In this document: one piece after another, positions 12,401 to 27,400 of the stretch
Position numbering within the stretch: the first letter of the stretch is position 1
How the letters are laid out: the number at the start of each line of letters is the position of its first letter
Assembly (NCBI RefSeq): GCF_028769735.1
Contig: NC_088171.1
Span: 65,710,216 to 65,774,215 of the forward strand
Direction: 5' to 3'
Length of the DNA: 64,000 nt
Source: Zonotrichia leucophrys gambelii
Taxonomy: Eukaryota; Chordata; Aves; Passeriformes; Passerellidae
Notes under the pieces: model-generated
Seen by the model: the letters and a program-made list of their open reading frames with translations, nothing else
Databases searched by the model: none
Told to the model about the DNA's origin: nothing
Made by a program: the position numbers and the translations under genes

Positions 12401-15400
12401 ACGCTTTCACCTTTACAAAAACCAGCATTTTAGTTCCATGGGCACTCTACTGACACATGGTTATGAATTGTGCATGTTCAGAAGATATTGTAAGCTATAA
12501 AGCTGACAATAGACAAGGAAGGAAGGTAAATGGAAGCTCAGAAGAAACATCTCTTACCTGGCAGACTTTCAGCAAAGATGACAACAAATTCCCCATTGCC
12601 TGAGCTTCTGAAGCTCCTTTGCACTTTGCTCTGTTGTGGCTAAGCTGTACCTGAAAATAAAAAACGAAAACGTAAGGGAGTGAGAGAGCAAGCAAGGTAC
12701 ATACAAGTAATTTTCCTTCACTGAAGCAGGCCACTGATGCCTTGACAGTAGGAGTACCAGCAGGACTCACTATGTCCCCTCTCATCTTGGATCTTCTTGG
12801 TATGTACAAGCTGCTTGTGTTCTGCCTACCTAGCTATACCTCACCTTCCCCAGTGTGGGCACATCTACATCAACAGAAATGGTATTTTGGATCAGTGTGA
12901 TTTACATCCATCTGGAAAAAATGTAAGTTATGTAAATATAAGTTACTCTTACCCTCATGTGAGGGTATCTGTGTGAAGGATTACATCTTACTACAGCTAT
13001 TTCAGGAAGCTGTTGCGTCACTAACCAAAAAAGGGGGTGCAAATTCAGTTTGTAGGGCAGAACCCTTTTGTCCAGGCCACTCTAACTTGACTCCTACTCC
13101 AGGTGTGTACACAAGAACAACCTCAGGTTCATCTTTGGCCATCTTAAACGATTCTCTTTGCAAGCGTTATTTAATGCTTAATAATTCTTGCATATTTACA
13201 CAAGGGAGAAACATTTCCATTTGTTTGCATTTCACAGTATCTCAATTTTAAGCTGTCTGGCAACTATGGACATTCACAGGCTGCCAATTACATTCAGCTT
13301 TTGGCAAAAGAAGAAGAATGTGTGTGTGAGGAATATGGCACACAAAATTAATCACCCCACACATTCAAGAGCAAAGATGCTTAGCTTTTCCCAGCACTAC
13401 ACAGATTTTTTTGAAGTTTCCATTTTTGTTGACATAAGCCCATTTCCTCAGGGAGAAAGTATGTGTTTCACAGACAAATGTTATGGCAGGGAATCCTCCC
13501 GGGCTGCTGCTACCCCAGCGTGCGCAGGTGCAGTCTCCGTAACCCTCCCTGCACAGGAACAGCTGGAGAAAAATATTCCACAGCAAAGGATGTGTCACTT
13601 CAGTCTCATGTCAGCCTCCAGCTGCAGTGCAACATCAGTTTCTTAGACTACATATCTAATGTCAGGGAGAAAGGCAATTAAAATTCTGGCATTGACATTG
13701 AGACAAAACATTTGCTAGTAAGCAATAGGATATTCAGCCAGGGCCTTATTCCCAAAAATGCATGTGTGCAGGCAAGAAAATATCTCTGAAGCTCTTTTAC
13801 CTTTGATCATACAATTGGTCTAATGTTTCATCCATTTTTCACTATAATGTTCCCAAAATACCTACACGTCTAAGAAAAAAGTTATGTTGCTTTACAGGTG
13901 AGAATGAATGGATCTGGAAAGGGCAGAAACAGGTAGTAGCTGATGGTTCAGAGAGGAATGCTACTGGAATTATATTGAGCAATAGCTTCCCCACTAATCT
14001 GCTACACACCTGCTCAGTAACAGGACTCCCCGTGCCTCCTGCTCTATCCATAAAATAAATCCATGGTTCCCTGAAAATGCACTGATGGTTGGAAACACAA
14101 AAGACATGTAGCAACCCTAAGGGAGAATTATATCTTCAACTAAACATGGCAAGGTACTAGTTAAAGAAATAAAATGAACAATAAAGCTTAAGTCCCTTCC
14201 ACCCTGAAAAATGAAGAGAGGTTAAGGGAAGAGGAAAAATGTATAGGGAAAGATTGCAAAAGAAAATTTTGAAGGAGGCATTTGAACACAGACAAAATAA
14301 TAGCAAAATAAATCAAAAGAGGGAATTAGTTCCAAAATTAAGCCAAGAAAGTAGAGACCATACAGAGATTTGGAAAATTATGAGTATAAAAACTAAACAG
14401 AGGTTATGGTGACAGAAAGCCATTTAGTTTTATTATGCTCAGATAACACAGGCTGTAATTGTTCATGAAAGCCATCCAACTGAAGGAAATTTCCATAGAC
14501 AAGGAGACATTTTCCAACAAAGAGCTGAGTATCTGAGTAAACACCTCAAGGGACATCCAATGAACACTGGCTTATGAGCCTCATAAGGCAACACCAAAGT
14601 GGGTTTTTCCTTTTACTTTGCAGTAACATACCGATGGGGAAGAGAGAAGCACGAGTATTGGCCACAACTGCTTGTCAGCACACAGGCTCTGCGGGGAATT
14701 GGTCTGAAAGGAGAAGCACAGGCAGTTTTTCAAAAGCACTTGATGGTCTCCAACTGTGCCCAGTGGAGTTTAGTTTGGCCAGTGGTAACTGTTTGTGAAA
14801 AGATTCCTCCCTAAAGTCTCACATGTTAATGGAAAGCAGACATGGAGGGTATGTAAATGCAGACGAATTAGAAACAAACAGCTCTGGTCAAGCGAGGCAT
14901 CATTTCCTTCGCTCCGGAGTCAAACAAGGTCACACCGAGTCAGCTGCGACACACACGTCAGGAGCACCAGTGATCTCAGCAGCTCTGGGGAGGCTTTTCA
15001 TGGGCTCAAAGCTCAGCCCAGGCTGGAGCCTGCAGCTGAGCACAAACTCTACCCAACCCTGCCTTCTCAGCCCCAGGAAGCTCACTCTTACTTGAATTCT
15101 CAACGGCGAAATGAGGATATAGCATTAAATAAATACACGAATTACTCAAAATATGGGAAGTAAAAATTCCATATGGTCTTAGCAAACACTGGAAATAATA
15201 TTCAGAGAGGACTATTTATCTCAGCTTAAACTCATGAACCTGAAATGTATCCTGGGAAACATTCAACACAGGGTAGGAAACAAAAAGTAAAGAAGCAGGG
15301 GAATGTTCTTGTCTGCAGGAGAAAAGTTAACGTGCCAATATTTGAGATAAAGTTCAGAATATGTTTAAGAAACCTTCTTCCCCCTGTATTCATATCCCAG

Positions 15401-18400
15401 AGTTTGTATGAGCAACAAAAATAAATTTGTAATTTTATAACTAGTTCAGTTTCACCTGAGTTGTTCAGGAAAGAAGCAAAGAAACTAAAACCAAATGGAA
15501 AATCACAATGACTGCCAAAAAGAGACACAAAGGATTTTAAAATGGAATGTTTGGAAGCAGAATTTAGGCTAAAAGTGTGATTAGTTAGCTAAATGTCTGT
15601 GATAATTTTGAAAGTCCCATCACTTTTATCTCTTCACTCAAGGAAGAAATTTTAAAAATTCTGCTCTTGCAAAATTTGTAAGCTGAAAGCTTTCCTCAAC
15701 AAACAGAGGTTGTTAGACAAATAAATACATAAATATTTCAAAGAACATAAAAAATAAGTACCAACAGGATCCTTGCCAAGAATAGGGAAAAGCTCTCTGA
15801 TTCAGTTGGGTTCATTGATAGCCTGATCAGTACACACAGCTATTGTTTTAGCCTGTTTTCCTTATCTTGGAGTGAAATAGGTGGGGTTTTTTTCCCCTCC
15901 CTCTGTGATAATTATTTTTGACAGTTTCACTGTTTATATGTGAAACTGAGAAACTGTTAATTGAAATAAAAAATGAGTCACTGTTTCCCGCAAGTTTTGC
16001 CAATGTTTTGATCTGTGTCAATCTGAGCTTAATAATGAAAGTTTTCTTTAAAGGAAGAGGCAAAACTGTATATTTTAATTTGGCCCCATACAGATACTGT
16101 GCTGCTCAGTTTAAGAATATGAAATGCTGCTAAGTAGGACTGAAAATATATTTAATGACTATGCACCAGAGACCTACAGTTAAAAATAACGCAGATGAGA
16201 AAATACATCTTTTTTTTATCCTTCCTTTTTTTTTTTTTTTTTAGAAAAGGATATGAGAAGCCTTTATAGCCTTTCAGCAGATCTGATTAACCATGATATA
16301 TGCTCTATCACTAATGATGTTGCCAAAATCAACGTCTCTGGGCTGTGAGAGGGAAATCATGTGGAAAGCCAATTGTGTGTCGTAGGCGAGGGGCAGGCTC
16401 TGCGCCCTGTAGCCATCCACACATTCCCCTGGTGTCTGCTCTACAAATACTCATCTGCTGTCATAAACTTGCATAGGAATTCCTCGGTGATTTTACTGTT
16501 AATGCACAAATTTGGCTTGGCAGAAATAGGCTCTGGGATAGCAGAAGTGCGAGGAAAGATTTTCCCACATGTTTACGAGCCTGGGGTGTACATGAGAAGG
16601 AATTGGGGGGCAGAGGGAAAAATGGAAATAAAAAATGCCTTTATATCCACAAAGGAAAAACAATAATTTTTGTTTTAATTGTCCTGGGGGTGGTTGAGGA
16701 AGCTGAGAACTGTTGTAGAAATCTGTCTCAAGAAGGCATTTTCACAGCAAATTTAAATGACTCTACAAAAAACCGCCACATCTAGTGAATATACTTGGCA
16801 AAATATATTTTAAAAGATGCAATTATTTGAACAGAAACACAGCACACAGTCATGGGCCAGTGACATCACTGGACTTGGGAAGAGAGAAGGTTGCAGCTTT
16901 CCTGTGTCACAACAAATTTCTTTCTTTGTTTGTTGGTTTATTTTTGCATTTGTTTTTCCAAGTCAGTATAGCTCCAAGAACTTTAAGAAACTATTTGCAA
17001 AACAAGAGGCAGATAGTCCGACTCCTGAATGCTCTTGCTGTCCTTAGACATGGAAACACTCTTACAAGCAGTGGAAAGATCATTGAATCAGGAATAGCAG
17101 AAATTTCAACCTACCCCTTCCACTAAACTCCTGGCTATTCCCAAAAGCAGGCAAATTTTCCAGTTTTGCCAGTAACTTTCAAGCTTCTATTGATTTATAA
17201 GCTCCCAAGTGTTTTCTCTAACTCCTATGTAAGTGGAGGAGCCTGACAAAAATGAGTAGTAAAGCACATCAGCCCTTTGTAAAGCAGCACAGACTACAGC
17301 GCAGATCTCCCAGCAATCTGCTGCAGGCAGCACCAGCCCGCTGCTCAGCAGCAGTGCCAACGCACGGCGTGTTTGAGCAGCAGGCTGCCCCTCACACCCC
17401 CAGCCTCTCCCTGTGACTGTGTCCTGCTGTCCACACCTTGTCTGTGGGCTGCTGGAGCATGTGTGCTTCCCAGCATGAAGCTGCATCTCTCCTGTGGGAC
17501 ACTGAGCCACTCACCCCAGGTCAGGGACAAGATGGACATGGAACACTCGCCCATCACAGCCATCACTGCATCAATCTCTTAAGCCTTTGAAACCTCTCAT
17601 TTTCTTCTCCTCTCTAGATGCAACAATATATTCAGTGCATTCACAGGTTCTGTGCCTGCCTTTGGGCTGCTTCACTGTTCATACTTTCTGGCTCTTTCTA
17701 CTGTTCTTTCCTGGGCACGCTCCAAAATACCTGTCAAAATGAGGTGCTCTAAATCAGCGTGCCCGCCAAAGGCTTAGGCTAAAGCCTAAAAATGAGGACA
17801 AGGTGCAGGTTTTCCACCACTGCTGCCTTGCCATGGGCATTTTGGGATTTGTTCAAGGACAAACTATTGTTCAGCTATGGAAAATTAACTCTTTTAACTG
17901 TTTCTCAAAGCAGCTTAACACATAGATTTCTGACTAAAAGAAGTTACAGGGATTACATATGAAAACTGTGTGCACTGAAGATATTTTTCTGGTTAAATGA
18001 ATTCAGGAATCACTTGTACTGATACAAAATTTCTGCAATCAACCAAGCAGGTTGTAGAGCTGAAGAATATCTTTGTGAAACAGAACAGAAGAAAAGAACA
18101 GTGCCAATTACTGAAAGGAACTGGAACATAAAAGAAATATTTTCTATCTCTTTTCTCTGAAAAATGAATAAATGAGATGGAATGGTTATTTTGATATAAG
18201 GATAGCCAGGTATGAATTTCAGCTCCTGGTTTTGGTAGGAGGGCTGAAGAAAGACACTCAGCTTTCAGGAAGTGATTACTTGGAAGCAGCAGACAAAAGT
18301 GGACGTCCATTCTTAAACAAATAGCTAAATGCATGCATGCTGTTTATAGCTCACTGTGCATTTAAAGAAATTAAGGTGTATTTTTCACAACCTCTAGCAT

Positions 18401-21400
18401 AAATACAAGGTAGTAAAATTTTGACACTATTATCATATCAGATAGTGACCACAGTTTCTGAAAAACATGTACATTAAAAATGTTAGAACCATTTATTTGC
18501 GACAAGAGAAATCTTCATACCATACACACAGCAGGGTATGCCTTTAGGGAGAAAGACCAAAAAAATCCTGAGTTTGACCTTTTTTCTATTTAAAACTCTA
18601 TCTTTCTTTCTCTGTTGCCCTTCTTCCATACCTCCCTCATCTACCTATGAAACCATTTACTTAATTACCAGGAAATTAAGCAACTAATCAGCTACAGTTG
18701 TTACTATAGTTTTTCTCCTGATTCATTTCATTGACTAGTTTTGCTTTGTTGCTCCCCAAAATTGTTTAAGCCATCTGTTCTAGGTATTGCAATTCAAAGT
18801 TATCGTTTGCTTGCACAAGGAATACAAAATTTTCATTGGGGAAATTTCACCCAGGCAAATTATTTTCTAAAATTGTTTCAAATCAGTCAAAAATTTGAGG
18901 CATTAGCATCCCATGAATCCCTGCATTGTCCATTTAACATCTGAGCCCAGAAGGCTTTCTGCTGTGTTCTCAGCATCCCCATGGTGAGGAGCATCCCTCT
19001 TGGAGGCATCTCCTCACCACAAAACAGTCAGTGCCACCAAACTGTCTGCCCAGAGCTGAAAATCCTCCATGCTCAGACAGTTATCATTAAAGCCCTTGAA
19101 ACTGAAGCTGCAATTCAAACTCTTCAACGAGAAAAAAAAAAAAAAAAAGAAAAAGAAGAAAAACACATTTCTCCATCAATTTAACTCCTTTCTGATTCTG
19201 GTATAAGCTTGCTTGAAGTTTCTTCATCCCCTTCAATCACAGCTAACTGATGTCTCCTGTATGTTTACAACCCCATTTTTCCATTTACAAAGGGAAGCAG
19301 AACACACTGGGATTGCACTGGAGCAAGTAATAAAACGATACTATATAAAGCACAATAATGACTAGAAGAGAACATGAAGGCAATTCAGCAATTACTCAGT
19401 GAGTTCAAGGAGCACTCCTCTGGCATCTTCAACTGCACATAATGATAGAGCTCAATATCTTTTGTACCATAATAGGAAATATTAAAAAAAAATCTTGCAT
19501 TAAAAAATGCAAAAGGAGAACTCACCTATTATAAACATAGACCACGCTACAGGCAAGACTCATTTTTATATCTTATTAACAAGAAAGTTTTTGTGCTTAT
19601 TACTCTAGGGATACTTCATTGTAAAAATGAAGTATGCAATGAAGAATGCACATTTTTATGCAATTATCCTCAGTATTGTTAAATAATTCTTTGCTTCTGA
19701 GCAGGTGCCTGAACTTTATGATCAGCAATGACTGAAGGCAAGGCACTGTGATCTGTCAGTGACAGAGTCTCTTTTTTCCCCAGCACACAGCTGTATTGCC
19801 ATTTGCTCTCCTGGAACTCCTTGCCTTGCCGCATCGTTACCCAGCAAAGAAGAAGGGATTGATCCTACTGGGATTTGTCGCTTTTCTGTATATCAGTTGG
19901 TAAGAATTTAAGTATTTTTTTCTCCAAGTAATCTACTTTTTAAAATAAGGCCCAAATGCTGTACTTTTGACCAAAATTTCTCCACAGTCTTTTCTGTGGA
20001 GAAATAATTTAAACTTCAACTGAGACCTATGAAAACTATTTCCAAACATAAGCAAGGCAGGTTTCTTCAAACACAGTATAGGTCCTGAGAGCTCACACAG
20101 TGTCTCCTGCTCTTGTAAGGCCTCTTAAAGGAAAGTAACTAAACTGCCATTAATTCAGGGATAATTTGAGTAATTTCTTTTGGGCTGGAGTTTTTACTTC
20201 TACTGGTACCATCAAATTTACCTCCACTCACTGTCCTGCTTGCTGCTAAACCAGAAAATCTCAAAAGGTCTGGAGGTCATGGGAGCAGGAGAGAAGTAAA
20301 ACTCAGTTCAGTGTTTGGCAGGGACACGTGGCTGGTTTTAGAAACTTGAGACAGAAAATGATACTCTGAGCCAGGTGCAAACTGGTGGGTAGCGAGGAGA
20401 CATCTGCCCACCACCACCTCCCACTTCACCAGTGGTCACTGCCCACATTTCCAGCAATGCATCCATTGATCCCCAGCCTGTTGGAGAATGATACTGAGAA
20501 AATAAACTATATCTAATCAGCACCTCTCACAGCTCATAGCCATCTGTCCACCTGCTGTGTGTGTGTCATGCACCCCTGGAGTGGGTTTGCTCATTGCATC
20601 CTGGCTGCAGTGCTGGGATATGGAGGCACTGCCACCCCATGTAACTGTGGGCAGCTGCCAACACCTCAAAGCTCTCAGAGGATGCCTTGTATTGAGACCC
20701 AGCTCAGGAAGAAGGCTGTATAACTTCAGGGTATTATACAACTTTCCAGAGCTGAGGAAACATCCTGGCTTTAGGGGGGAAAATATAGATCATGTGTATA
20801 ACAACAAGAGGATACTGGTCAGTGAGGAAGCAACTTGTCTTCATGCAAAGGTTTCTGAGAAGTCACTGGAGCTAAGAAGAAACCCATCCTTCCCATTCCT
20901 ACTCACCAATTCTCACTCTCATCTAGACACCATCTTCAGCCCAGCGAGTGAAAATCTGAAACAGAAAATAAACTGTTCAGATGAAAGACTGGAGTGACTT
21001 GAAGCCCATCAGTGGCTGTGGAAACAGGGGACTTCACCGATACATTACATAAGCAAATTAGGAGCCATTTATTCTAATCCTGCCCAGAGCCTAATAGGAT
21101 TACGACCATGGCTTCCTAAATTCCTTTTCTATGTTCTGATTCACCCCATTGCTTAATGCCAGCTTTGTTTTACTTGTCTTATGACAACATTTGGGTTTTA
21201 CTGTCTTTGAGACCAGACTGCCCTTACAGCCATGTGAGCCATGCTTTCCCCTAAAATCCCTATCAGCTGAGCAGTTTCATCCCTCAGGAGACATGGCTCA
21301 CATCAGGACCTGAATCTACACCAAAGAATGAACACATTGGAGCCCTCCCAGTATCTTCTATGAGCCGGTGCTGCATTTGTTTCCAGGGTCCTGAGAGGAA

Positions 21401-24400
21401 GGTGGTCCCTTAGAGTGCTTGTCCCCTGTATGCCAGGGCCCTGATGAGTGGATAAAAGATATTAGGATGTCAATACAGTTTTCAAATCAGCAAGGAACCT
21501 CCTGCCTGCTTTCTTTTTGCCTCTACTTCGTAGTTCCCTGCAAACCACAGATAACAGCTTTCAACCAACAGACAAATTTTCTGTCCTGTGCACTGAAATC
21601 TTAACACATGTACATATTTTACTGTTGGTGCTACAACCTGGTGATTTAATAGCCCCATTTGGGCACCATATGTTTCACAAGCAACAGAGTCCTTGCTCCA
21701 AGCGTCTCCTTGGACTGTCACTGCCATCGCTGCAGCGCCAATGGGCTGAGAAGTGACTCGTCCCTCCAAGGCAGCAGAGAAACTGAGCAGCCACTTACAC
21801 CTAGCAGCAGACACCTGCCTCTGAGCAGGGTGTCACTGTGGCTTTGAACAGTCATTTATTTGGGTCTGGAAATACAGGTTGGAGTGCTTCATATGAGACA
21901 CACCAGCTGGCCAAATTGCATGAAGATAACCTAGTTCCTCGTTGTATAAAAGAAAGGTGGTTGTCACTCTCTGTTTTACTGTTGGAGCTACAATATGAAA
22001 AGAGGAGTCCTGTGCAGTGAAGAACACATGCTGACATTTGCACTCCACTTAGCACTTGGAATTCAGTGTTTCTGCTCAGCCTCTCAGGGGCCTTTCCTGC
22101 AGGCTTTTTTTCTTTTTTTTTTCTTTTTAAATTACTTAGGTGTTTCACAGCTCTGTTTGTTAGATGAAGAAATCTTGAATCATAAAAAGGAATCCCTACA
22201 TTTAAAGATTTCCATGCTCAGTCCAGACAGCTCTACTATCAATCCCCTCCATTGCTCCACTCTATCCCTCAGGAGAGGATAGTAAGTCTTTATTTACAAG
22301 CAAGACAAAACCACCTTTTTATGCCCCACGTCTTCCTTTTTTTTACTAGAGAAAGGAAGAAGCATCCTTTCAGCCTTTTTTTTTCCTCCTTAGCATTCTC
22401 CCATTCCTCAGTGTCATGACACAGTTTCAGGATAGTGTGGCAGCCCATTTGTCACTTCTCTTTGAGGCATGATGCTCAGTAGCAGGATGGGTGACACCAG
22501 AAAAAATTGCAATTGTGTTGCTATGTTAGCACTAGTAGTGGAAAGTATGGCATAATACTCAGATATGTTTTTTTAAATGAAGAATTAAACTTTTTAGGAC
22601 CATTTGGACCCAAAAGTTTGTTTTAAGGAAGTACTGTCCTTGTTAAAATGGCACATCCTGATAACAATCAATGAAGACATACCCTATTTCTTAAATTCTT
22701 TACATAATCAATACAAATAATTTTATTCACAAAAAGTATTCACAAAAAAGCATTTTTCCTATACTTAAGATATATAAAGATCACTTCTATATTCTTTAGT
22801 TCAGGCATTCTGTATTAACCACTCATATGAGCCATAAACAATGAACATATTACCAGCAAACTGACAGCCACTACAAGATATTTTCTGAGAGAATAAAAAA
22901 GGCAGAAAGAGAGAGCACAATCAGAAGAAAAGAAACCCTATAAACCAGGCATATTAATCTTCTTTCTTTTCCAAACCATGCTTTGCAAACAGTTCTGGCA
23001 CAAAAGGGTGAAGCAGCCACATCTGTTTCCCACCTAGCCATTCTTCTTCTTTTCCTTCTCTTACAAAAGAAAAGCTGCTGGAGAATTCCCCTTGCTCTCT
23101 CACCTTCTGAAAATTTCTTTCCACTCCTCAAAACAGTGGTCAACAGCAGAAGGATTGGGACAGGCAGGAACAGCTCTGTGTCCCCACAGACTCTAGGGAT
23201 CTGGATAGGGGCTGAAAGGCTGTTGTATCTAAAGAGCAAACATATGTGAGAGCTTATCTGAATAAGCTTCACTAGCATAGCCAAGTGCACATCCCTGTTC
23301 CTGAGCATTTTGCTGTTTTACTGTGCTTTTACTGCTGTTAATAGCCAATGCCACCAGGGTGACAGAAAAATATTGTGTGCATTTCCACCTGCACTGAAAC
23401 CCATCTAATTTAGCACTGGCTCAAGTGTGCTTCACAGCAAATAGCCCAAGTGCCGAGGAGATATATTGACAGCTGAGCTAATTTTCTCTGTATCAAGCCT
23501 GTTTTGATAACTCAGCCCCTCAGGAGCTGGAAATTTTGAAGTGGTTCTTCTAATTGAATGGTCCTAACCAAAGGTAAATTCTCTCCTTCCTTGACTAGGG
23601 TCCTGTGGATTTATTCTGTAACAGGAGAGTGGGTATATCCTCTCTTTGCTTTGTTCAACCCCCCTGGACTAGCAGCCTTTTTTGCTGGTAGCCTTGCCAT
23701 CATCGTCGCCTTCTACAACTTCGGAGAGTTCCTCAACCGTATGATATGGGGTCAGTCCAAGTTTTCTTCATTACTTCTATGCATATGAAAAAAATACCCC
23801 TGAAATGAACTGCTGTGGTTGCCCAGGCAGACAGGAAGAGGAAGGGGGCATGAGCACACTGGGGAAGGTGCTGGGATCATGGCACTTGGGGGTCAGGTTG
23901 TCATTGTTATGTCCCACCTGCATGCTAACAAATAGAGAACAGACTGGAGCAGACAAAGGTTGGACCAGCTTCCTCTAATTTGGGTCAAGAAGCACCTCTT
24001 ACCAGCATAATCACTGGGTTTTGAATTTCTGCTCAAAGAAGGGTCCAGAGAAGCGACATGTCTTGGGCTAAAACTCTTACACCTGCATCACATGTTGTTT
24101 GTCAGACTAGGGATTAGCAGCGTTTACTGCAAATTTGCAGGAATGTGTTCGTGTATCCAAGGAAAAGCACTGCAGCAGCAGCAGCTCCATGACTAAAACA
24201 GCACTTTGGAAACTTTTACAAACTGTTGAGAATTTTTCCCTTCTGCTTTAGTAGTGGTATGGCCAGTAGTGACCTAAAAAAAGTGAAAAGCAGTTTCCTT
24301 GGACATAATGGGCAGTTGGAGGGCGGGAAAAGCGTAGTTTAGGAAAGCATATTTAACAAATGGAAGAGAGAACTGAGGAAGAACCTTTGGGGGTTTGGCA

Positions 24401-27400
24401 TGAGATACTATTAGTATTATTATTGTTATTATTATTATTATTTCTGTCATTATTATCCCTTCTGGTTTCCTCTCCTTTTTCATTCAAGATTGAATTTTTG
24501 AGGATGAAAGTGTTTCTGTCAGGAAAACATGTGTATTTTATTTAGGACAAATGTGGGAACATTTGCAATTTCTTAAACTAGCTTTCTGATTGAAGAAAAA
24601 AACACTGCAAAAACACCTCTGAAAATAAATAAGACAACCTCCCTCTGTTCTCAGGGAACATTTGATGCATAATCCATTTTGCAAAGTCTCACATGCCTGT
24701 CAAGCCAAAGTAGAGTGTCTGTAGCTAGTCTCTCACCATCCGTACTCAGCTACCTAAAAGCAGCAGATTGGCTTTCAAATGTGCTGAATAACCAACTTCA
24801 CCGCTTGCTACCTTTGCAAACAGGATGCTTGCTCTACATGTCCATGTTTGGAGATTTTGGCCACATTCTATTCTGCAAAAGCATCATATGAGATGAGGAT
24901 TGCTGGTAAATGAAAACAGATCTGCAGACTTCTGTACTAGCTCTGGTTTAAGAGGCATCACATATAAATAGTAACTACTGCTAATCAAAGACTGCATCAT
25001 CACCACATGATGGCATAAGTCTTTATATGAGATATCTGATATATTTATGTATCCGATTTTTTTCATCACTGAGTACATATTAGTAATTTTAGGGCTAGGG
25101 TATGCCTGCTGCATAAGCTGGAGATAATCAGAATTAAAAATAATTTGATTTCCAACGTGTTAACTGATTGGACAAAATATTGTGCCAAGCAGAGATCAAA
25201 TTAACTGCAAAAATTAGATGCATATTCAACAGCTGACTAAAAAAACTTGGGCAAGCACTCAACTTTACTGTGCACACAGAGAGGCTGAAAAGCACCCCAG
25301 TTGTGGTAGCATGAATGTAACCTCACAGTACATATATAAACAATACACAATATTCTCCATTGATATCTGGTGTGCTCTTGTGATCCCTGGAGGCCTCATC
25401 TGTGTGGTGGGTCTGCCTTTCCATGCATAGTTGCTTTTTTTCAAAGGAGCCACAAAATCCTGGCCTTAACAATTACATGGTGTTTTCATCCACGTGCAAA
25501 ACACTCCCCTTGAGTTACAGTTCCCCATTTTGGTGCCAAGTGTTTTTACTGATCCACATCCCAGCTGTGTCCACCCAAGAGAAGAGTAGGACTTCCTTAA
25601 GCTGGTATCAATAATGAAGTCCCAATAAGCCTTGAAACATAGCCACAGGGAAGCTATTCCAAATTACAGTGTGCCAGAGTTTTAATATATTCCTGACTGA
25701 GACAAATTTTTGGTTCAGCATTGCCAGAGGAAAAAGAGCTGTAAACTGAATGAAGATGCGATTCCAACATACCTTTGTTCCCACAGCAAAAATGGCTCCG
25801 TGTACTTTTTTTCATCCTACCCTTTCCTCTCCTTCCCAATCACAATAAGACAGAGGATGCAGTGGAAATGATCCTGCAGAAAACAAAAAAAGAAAACAAG
25901 CAACCAATCAAAAAACATTCCCCACACCCCCCAAGCAAAACAATCAGTGGCGGTAGAGGACAGACCTCTTCATCTTTCCATACTCTCCACTTTGCCCCCC
26001 TTCTCTCCTCCTCAAAAGATAAAATGCACGGAAGGGCACTTTTGATCTCTCTTTTGCTTCCTCTTCATTCCCCAAAGGCAGTTTGGGTTACAGGTTAATA
26101 CAGATATCTATTAGGTTCTTACAGAGACATCTGGAAACACCTTGTCTAGTAACACCTGAAGCCACCAAAAAATTACCTGATGCCGGTGGGATCTGACAAG
26201 GCAGAGCTCTCTGGCTGGGCTGCTGGCACCAGGATTCTCCTCAGTGGAAAAAAATCTGAGGCTGTTTCTTTTTTTTATTTCTTTCCCACTCAAATGAAGA
26301 ACAGCTCCCCAGAGGTGTTTATTCAAAGGTGCAAGAAGCATTAGCAAACAGCTCCACCAGGGTGGCAAAGCCTGGCTCCCTCCTGGACTTACATCCTGTG
26401 GCAGACCATAGGCTGCTAATCAAGCCTGCTCTACAGCAAATCATGCTTCATATGGGCTCTTCCACACTTCCTTATAACTCCAGGCTATTATTATTTTTCC
26501 TAAAACCAGCTACATAAATATGTACTCTTTTTCACACTTAAAGGTGTATTTAGTTCCAACTTATTCCAAAGTCTGTAGATGGCAGTTTCCAGCTTCAAGC
26601 AAGTACGTGTTAAATCTACGTCCTGTGCTTGACCGAAAAGATGCAGAATCATTTCCGAGAGCTGGAAAATCTAGGCTGTAGAATAATATAACCTTTTTTT
26701 TCCTTTTCAGGATGCCAGACCCTAAATTCATTTTATTATTTATAGACAAACTGCTTCATACAGCATTGGAGGTTTTAAAAATGTATTATCTCTCATGCGC
26801 CTCTCCTCTCCCTCCCCTTGCACAGTTGGATTGGTGGTAACTAAGGCAACCCAGCTGCACAGCCTGAGAGGCACAGAAAATAGTACCAGTAATGACTTCT
26901 TTTTGTTTTAAATCCCAGAGTTTCTAGAGTACAAGACAATGTTGAGCAATAGAGAAACTCCAAAGAGGATAATTTGAAACAATGAGCTGATTCTTTTACT
27001 GCCATAAATTTACCTCAGCCAAGAACTTGGCTGCAGGGTCTGAGTACCAAAGATGAACCGTGTGATCGTTTCTCCCCTTCCTGATGGGTGGAAAACATCA
27101 CACAGGCAACTGATCTCATGTTTCTTCAACCCGTCAAACTAGAATCCTCAAAAATAAAGCAAAGCAGTGCTTGCTTGGGGTTTGCTCTGTTTGGGACAAT
27201 CAGATCCTTGGGAGAAATTTGGATCAAAGTTCTCCACATCAGACAGAGCAACCTTTCAAATGAGGTCTCTTATCTAGAACTCACATTTGAAGATGGAGCA
27301 CATTCATTTGTCTTCCATCTAACACATCTGAAAAAAACCCCAAAATAACATTCATCAGCTGCTTCATTTCAATACTCTGAAATGCAGCTGGAGAGGAGCT

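Larger units (their letters stand above)
9373..19783 (+). other. ADTRP intron 3 (largest intron)
   Basis: 10.4 kb intron, donor GTGAGT and acceptor CCCCAG. It holds a T-run at 11397-11407, a T17 run at 16226-16242 and an A17 run at 19132-19148. A GC-richer patch at 17.24-17.55 kb is open on both strands but encodes nothing recognisable. Confidence 0.78.

Noticed and set aside
20557..20997. 146-codon open frame in ADTRP intron 4
   Set aside because: No family similarity or membrane, repeat or motif structure; probably chance.
26711..26745. Possible ADTRP last exon after a very strong pyrimidine tract (CTTTTCAG)
   Set aside because: The in-phase translation (CQTLNSFYYL) lacks the conserved aspartate and basic residues, and no AATAAA follows at a suitable distance.
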